The notes under the pieces are model-generated. The model was not told the origin of the DNA and did not search any database. It saw only the letters and a program-made list of their open reading frames with translations. From Sphingobium sp. (lineage in GTDB: Bacteria; Pseudomonadota; Alphaproteobacteria; Sphingomonadales; Sphingomonadaceae), in contig JASBTC010000001.1 of assembly GCA_030148625.1 (NCBI GenBank), positions 1-18,725 of the forward strand: a DNA stretch of 18,725 bases, read 5' to 3'. How positions within the stretch are numbered: position 1 is the first letter of the stretch; every line of letters starts with the position of its first letter. Shown here one piece after another: positions 15,050-18,725 of the stretch. Made by a program: the position numbers and the translations under genes.

Positions 15050-16864
15050 TCACGCTGGAACGACGTCGAATGCGATCGTGGTGCGGTGGAGATCATCCTC
15101 GAACGGGATGGTGCCGTGATAGAAATAGGAGGGGAACAGCACGAGCTTGCCGATCTCGGGCTTGACCAGCCTGGCGATGCGTTCGCGCGGGCCGAGGCCC
15201 AGCGCGGTCTCCCCGAACTTCAGCCAGCCCTGGTTGTCCGGAGCCTTGTCCACCGCGGCGGGCAGCCCGACATAATAGCATGAGCTGATCCAGCCTTCCG
15301 GATGGAGATGGTTCATATGGAAGCCCGTGCTGCGCAGCCGCACCGACCAAGATCCGGCAAAGGCGAAACCGCCCGATCTGCGGCGGAGAAAGGGATGTCC
15401 GGCATCGTCTGGCAAGGCCGCGATATAGTCGCGGATCCGGGCCTCGATCATCAGCCGGATCGCCGCGATCTCGGGACTGTCGCGATCGAACAGGTCGCCG
15501 ATGGTCTGCGTGCCGCCGCGCAGCGTCTGTTCGAGTGGGTGGTGCGACATGGTGTGCAGATCGGCGAGCACGGCCTCTAGCCGCGCATTGAACGCAGCGA
15601 CGTCACCCATCCCGGCGGGCGGCTGGAGGATTGCGCTGTCGATGAAGCGTTCATAGTCGTTGACGTCTTCTTCCCGCCGGTCGCTGGTCAACCGCCAGCA
15701 CAGCGCCTGATAGGCGATCGCCTGCTGATCCAGCGGATTGCGCGCCAGCACAGGATCCAATGCCATCTGCGCTTCGGCGGGGCGTTCCAGGATGATAAGC
15801 GTCCGCGCGACTTCCCGGGCGATCGCGGCATTGCCGGGATCGCGGGAGAGTGCGGCCGAGAATTGGGCGAGGGCGGCTTCGCTCTGGCGCTGCGCCCAGA
15901 ATGCCTGACCGAGCCTGTGGCGTATTTCGACCGTATCGATCCCGCGCGCCACCGCCGGCGCGAGCAGCGCGATGCTGTCGGCCGATCGGTCGCCCAGATT
16001 CCATCGGTTGGCGAGATCGGCGAGTAGCCCCGCTTCGTCGGGCCGAATGCTCAGAGCCTCCTGATAGCTGCGCAGATAGTCGGCGGTGTTCCCGGTCTGC
16101 CAATGAAGGCGCGCAAGCGAGTCGTGCGCATCGCGATCGTCGGGCCGGACCTCGATCGCGGCGCGATAGGCGTTCGCGGCGTCATCGAACCGCGCCAGAT
16201 CCTGAAGGCAGTGACCGAGATTGTAGCGAATTTCCCCCGAACCGGGTTGAGCGACGGCACAATGTTCGAACAGATGCAGCGCCTGCGCCGGATCGCCCGA
16301 CAATCGCAGCGCCACGGCCAGATTGTGCATCGTCGGGACATGGCCCGGACGGATGTCGAGCGCAGTGCGGAACGCCGCAACGGCATCGTAGAGCCGTCCA
16401 TCGGCCCTGTACGCCCGTCCCAATGCGGACCAGGCCTTGCCGTCGCGCGGAGCCTGGCCTGTTGCCGCACGAAGCGTTTCGCACGCGGCCGCCGGATCGC
16501 CGGCTGCAAGCAGCGCCAGCCCCAGATTGACGCGCGCATCGCCAAAATCGGGCGCAAGTCGCAAAGCGCCACGATAGGCATCGGCCGCCTCGTCGTACCG
16601 CCCCAGATCGAGCAAGCTGTTGCCGAGATTGTTGAGCACGTTCGGCTGCGCGGGACTGGCGGCAAGCGAACGCCGAAAGAGCGAGACGGCGGCCGTATCG
16701 TCCCGCTGCCTGCGAGCGATCATGCCGAGCAGCTGCAATGCATCGGGCTGTTCCGGCGCCGCTGCCAATATCTGGTGGAGCAGGCGCGTGGCGTGCTCGC
16801 CATGGTCGGTGCGCGCGAGGTCCATCGCCTGGTGCAGCGCGTCCTGCATTGTCATTTGCGGCAT
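15050..16864 (-). CDS. TPR-repeat protein with C-terminal putative 2OG-Fe(II) oxygenase domain
   Basis: 604 aa from the ATG at 16864, preceded by AAGGAG (16880-16875) at 10 nt; the open frame to 16948 has no better start. The first ~380 residues are tandem ~34-residue tetratricopeptide repeats (for example 'NVLNNLGNSLLDLGRYDEAADAYRGAL'). After a linker, the last ~100 residues match the putative 2OG-Fe(II) oxygenase family found after TPRs: 'FHMNHLHPEGWISSCYYV' with His519/His521, then 'LVLFPSYFYHGTIPF' with His583, and Arg594 as the likely 2-oxoglutarate anchor. There is no signal peptide, so it is cytoplasmic. The TPR part presumably presents a protein partner for hydroxylation; the target is unknown. 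It starts 136 nt from the divergent amidohydrolase gene, and site C lies between them. Confidence 0.88.
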   Translation of the reverse strand: MPQMTMQDALHQAMDLARTDHGEHATRLLHQILAAAPEQPDALQLLGMIARRQRDDTAAVSLFRRSLAASPAQPNVLNNLGNSLLDLGRYDEAADAYRGALRLAPDFGDARVNLGLALLAAGDPAAACETLRAATGQAPRDGKAWSALGRAYRADGRLYDAVAAFRTALDIRPGHVPTMHNLAVALRLSGDPAQALHLFEHCAVAQPGSGEIRYNLGHCLQDLARFDDAANAYRAAIEVRPDDRDAHDSLARLHWQTGNTADYLRSYQEALSIRPDEAGLLADLANRWNLGDRSADSIALLAPAVARGIDTVEIRHRLGQAFWAQRQSEAALAQFSAALSRDPGNAAIAREVARTLIILERPAEAQMALDPVLARNPLDQQAIAYQALCWRLTSDRREEDVNDYERFIDSAILQPPAGMGDVAAFNARLEAVLADLHTMSHHPLEQTLRGGTQTIGDLFDRDSPEIAAIRLMIEARIRDYIAALPDDAGHPFLRRRSGGFAFAGSWSVRLRSTGFHMNHLHPEGWISSCYYVGLPAAVDKAPDNQGWLKFGETALGLGPRERIARLVKPEIGKLVLFPSYFYHGTIPFEDDLHRTTIAFDVVPA

Positions 16865-16936
16865 GTACGCCCGGCTCCTTTCCCTGGCCGTGCCGACGCA
16901 ATCGGGGACGTCGGCAGCGAACCAAGCAAAAGCGGC

Positions 16937-16965
16937 TTGTACGGTCAAGCGAATCGCGCTTTAAA
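16937..16965 (+). promoter_or_regulatory. Candidate promoter of the amidohydrolase gene
   Basis: -35 TTGTAC (16937-16942), 17-nt spacer and -10 TTTAAA (16960-16965). Site C starts 3 nt downstream and would cover the transcription start. The upstream gap of 135 nt to the TPR gene has no other strong promoter-like sequence on this strand. Confidence 0.4.
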
Positions 16966-16967
16966 TC

Positions 16968-16983
16968 ATGTGCTAATTCACAT
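16968..16983 (+). promoter_or_regulatory. Operator-like site C (shared 16-bp motif) upstream of the amidohydrolase
   Basis: ATGTGCTAATTCACAT is a perfect ATGTG-N6-CACAT dyad, 12 of 16 identical to site A in the same register (GC-N5-CAC core). It lies 16 nt before the start codon, just after a candidate -10, where bound repressor would block initiation. It could also affect the divergent TPR/oxygenase gene. Confidence 0.6.
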
Positions 16984-16999
16984 AATTGGGAGCGCGGTC

Positions 17000-18403
17000 A
17001 TGAATATTCGGCTGAACCGATCGAGATTGCGGATCGGAGCGGGTGTCGCACTGGCGCTTGTCGCGACCGCCATGTCCGGCGGGAGCGCTCAGGCGCAACC
17101 CGGCCCGCTGGCCCGTCCGCTGGGCGACACGACCGACGATGTCCGGCGGCTGCCCATCCCGCCGGTCGACCGCAGCCGCGAGCCGCTGGTGGTGCTGAAG
17201 GGCGGCACATTGCTCGACGGTCGCGGCGGTTCGCCGATCACCAATGCCGTGGTCGTGCTGCAAGGCGATCGCATCGTTTCGGCCGGGCCAGCCGCATCGA
17301 TGCCTGTGCCCGCCAACGCCGGGCGCGTGATCGATGTGTCCGGGCTCTACATCCTGCCCGGGCTGATCGACCTGCACATCCATTTCACCCAGCAGCGCGG
17401 CGACGATATGGGCAGATATTCGGACAGCCCCGCCGCCGCCGCTATCCGCGGCGTGGCGCTGGCCGATCAGCTCATCGATGCGGGCATCACCGCCGTGCGC
17501 GATGTCGGCACGATGGACGACGTCGCGCTGCGCATCAAGGAAGGTGTCGATCGTCGGATCATCCGCGGCCCGCGGGTGATGTGGAGCGGCCGGATCATTT
17601 CGAGCACGGGCGGCCATGGCGACGAAGTCACCTCGACTGCGACCGGGCGCCAGAAACCCGCGCTTGGCGGCGCTCCGCGTGGTTTCGACGGTCCTTGGGA
17701 ATGGCGGACAGCCGTGCGCGAGCAGGTGCGCAATTTGGCCGACTGGATCAAGCTGGGCGCGCCGGCGGACAAGGAGGAACTCGCCGCCGCGATCGAGGAA
17801 GCCCATTCGCTCGGGGCGCCGGTCGCGATCGACAGTTTCGGCGATTATACCGACATGGCGATCGAAGCCGGGGTCGATACGCTCGAACATCCGCTGGCGA
17901 TGACCGACAAGGCAGTGCCGCTGATGAAGAAGCACGGCACCGCCTTCGTGCCGACGATCGGCGCCTTCGACAATCTGCTGGAGGGCGGATATCCGGTAGC
18001 GGGCATTCCCACCGGCGGCTTCTATCACACCCATTCGCGCCGGTTCGTGATCAACCAGCAAGATCATCTGAAGCGTGTCGCGGAAGCGCACCGCGCCGGC
18101 GTGCCGATCGGGGTGGGCACCGACATCCCGTTCGAGAATGAACGCCGCTATCCCGACGCCTATTTCCGCGAACTCGACTATCTGAAGCAGGCCGGGCTTT
18201 CCAATGCGGAAATACTGGCTTCGGCGACGCGCGTCGGTGCGCAGATCATGCGGATGGGGGACAAATTGGGCACGATCGAGCCCGGCAAGATCGCCGATAT
18301 CCTGGTGGTGGGCGCCGATCCGCTCGCCAATCTCTCAGGCCTGCGCGACGTTCGTTATGTCGTCGCGGATGGTCAGGTGGTGGTGGAGAAGGGGGCTCGG
18401 TAA
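17000..18403 (+). CDS. Exported amidohydrolase superfamily protein (COG1228-like) with an altered metal site
   Basis: 467 aa. The ATG at 17000 has GGGAG 7 nt upstream and opens a Sec signal peptide (core ~13-24, AQA|Q after residue 32); the longer open frame overlaps the TPR gene. The rest is an amidohydrolase TIM barrel with the small flanking beta domain ('LKGGTLLDGRGGSP', C-terminal 'GTIEPGKIADILVVGADPL'). The metal-site elements are His126-x-His128 ('LIDLHIHF'), Lys251 in 'DWIKLGAP' as the likely carboxylated lysine, His297 in 'DTLEHPLA' and Asp375 in 'GVGTDIPFEN'. At the beta-5 position, where relatives usually read VAVHAHG, this protein reads 'VAIDSFGD', so the His ligand is replaced by Asp278. 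'STGGHGDE' (His206) is typical of the subgroup with exported Xaa-Pro or Lys/Arg peptidases. It is probably a peptide or cyclic amide hydrolase; the substrate is unknown. Confidence 0.9.
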   Translation: MNIRLNRSRLRIGAGVALALVATAMSGGSAQAQPGPLARPLGDTTDDVRRLPIPPVDRSREPLVVLKGGTLLDGRGGSPITNAVVVLQGDRIVSAGPAASMPVPANAGRVIDVSGLYILPGLIDLHIHFTQQRGDDMGRYSDSPAAAAIRGVALADQLIDAGITAVRDVGTMDDVALRIKEGVDRRIIRGPRVMWSGRIISSTGGHGDEVTSTATGRQKPALGGAPRGFDGPWEWRTAVREQVRNLADWIKLGAPADKEELAAAIEEAHSLGAPVAIDSFGDYTDMAIEAGVDTLEHPLAMTDKAVPLMKKHGTAFVPTIGAFDNLLEGGYPVAGIPTGGFYHTHSRRFVINQQDHLKRVAEAHRAGVPIGVGTDIPFENERRYPDAYFRELDYLKQAGLSNAEILASATRVGAQIMRMGDKLGTIEPGKIADILVVGADPLANLSGLRDVRYVVADGQVVVEKGAR

Positions 18404-18421
18404 GGGCGACCTCCCTCTTCT

Positions 18422-18505
18422 TGTCATTCCCGCGAAAGCGGGAATCCAGACGATGTCGATCATCGAGCTCTACGTCACTGGATTCCCGCGTTCGCGGGAA
18501 TGACA
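18422..18505. repeat. Nested inverted repeat (CATTCCCGCG..CGCGGGAATG family) in the convergent gap
   Basis: A 28-nt arm at 18422-18449 and its reverse complement at 18478-18505 match at 27 of 28 positions, separated by 28 nt that include GATCATCGAGCTC. Each arm is also a self-contained hairpin (TTCCCGCG-loop-CGCGGGAA). This is a familiar alphaproteobacterial dispersed intergenic element. It sits between the amidohydrolase stop (18403) and the convergent marR-like stop (18515), and a terminator-like role for both genes is plausible. Confidence 0.8.
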
Positions 18506-18514
18506 GGGGAAAAT

Positions 18515-18725
18515 CTACTCGATCGGCAGCTTGCTCAGATTGTGGCTGATCTTCTGCAACGTCTTGAGCAACTGGGCGATGTCGCGATCGCTGATGCCTT
18601 CGGTCGCACGCACGAACTGGCGGCCGACGATCGGGGTCAGTTTGCGCAGCGTCTGCTGCCCAGCCGGCGTCAGCGTCACTTCGGTGATGCGATTGTCCTC
18701 GGGATTGGGCTCGGTCGTGACCAGC
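18515..18725 (-). CDS. MarR-like transcriptional regulator, C-terminal 69 residues (truncated by window edge)
   Basis: Read on the minus strand, the frame is open from the window edge to a TAG at 18517-18515. The visible part starts in the wing of a winged helix: 'TTEPNPEDNRITEVTLTPAGQ', matching the MarR-family wing pattern with conserved Asp and Arg (NPEDNR). A long helix follows, then 'EGISDRDIAQLLKTLQKISHNL', the usual C-terminal dimerisation helix. The DNA-reading helix and start lie outside the window. It is distinct in sequence from the MarR protein at 8064-8552. Its target genes cannot be inferred from this fragment. Confidence 0.8.
   Translation of the reverse strand, partial: LVTTEPNPEDNRITEVTLTPAGQQTLRKLTPIVGRQFVRATEGISDRDIAQLLKTLQKISHNLSKLPIE

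Noticed and set aside
16103..16999. Extension of the amidohydrolase frame upstream to 16103
   Set aside because: It overlaps the TPR gene on the other strand and would place the Sec signal peptide in the middle of the protein.
18422..18505. Possible insertion-sequence terminal inverted repeats
   Set aside because: Only 28 nt lie between the arms, no transposase is present, and each arm is self-palindromic; a MITE/REP-like element is more fitting.

Overview
The window looks like a piece of a sphingomonad-type alphaproteobacterial chromosome. It is GC-rich with strongly GC-biased third codon positions, it encodes a TonB-dependent receptor of the long sphingomonad/caulobacter type, several Sec-exported hydrolases and a TPR/2OG-Fe(II) oxygenase protein, and its convergent gaps hold nested inverted repeats of dispersed-repeat type. 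I see no rRNA, tRNA, CRISPR array, transposase or phage gene. Genus-level placement is inference.

Layout. (1) 1-7915, plus strand: the C-terminal part of a TonB-dependent receptor, a GC-rich hairpin, then a tightly packed run of an exported S9 (DPP IV-like) serine peptidase, an exported DUF885 protein, a DUF3830 protein, a BASS-type carboxylate transporter, a possible 32-codon leader ORF and a FAD-dependent amine/amino-acid oxidoreductase. (2) 8064-10423: a MarR-family regulator (minus) diverging from a second exported DUF885 protein (plus). (3) 10580-14974, minus strand: a three-gene operon of a cyclase/kynurenine-formamidase-like hydrolase, indolepyruvate oxidoreductase alpha subunit (TPP plus two Fe-S motifs) and beta subunit (with a DUF6537-like extension). 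(4) 15050-16864, minus: a TPR protein with a C-terminal 2OG-Fe(II) oxygenase domain. (5) 17000-18403, plus: an exported amidohydrolase. (6) 18515 to the window end, minus: the C-terminal part of a second MarR-like regulator.

How it may work together (inference). The gene set suggests a catabolic island. A receptor takes up an oligomeric substrate, and exported S9, DUF885 and amidohydrolase enzymes cut amide bonds. The BASS carrier moves an acid across the inner membrane, the FAD enzyme oxidises an amine or amino acid, and IorAB decarboxylates a 2-oxo (probably aryl-pyruvate) acid to an acyl-CoA. The cyclase-family enzyme would open or deformylate an intermediate.

The main discovery candidate is a 16-bp AT-rich imperfect dyad found before three separate transcription units: marR/DUF885 at 8601-8616, cyclase-iorA-iorB at 15015-15030 and the amidohydrolase at 16968-16983. 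Two copies have the same promoter geometry down to the start codon. This suggests a local MarR regulon. A second pattern is that each of the three convergent gene junctions carries a nested inverted repeat of a different sequence family.
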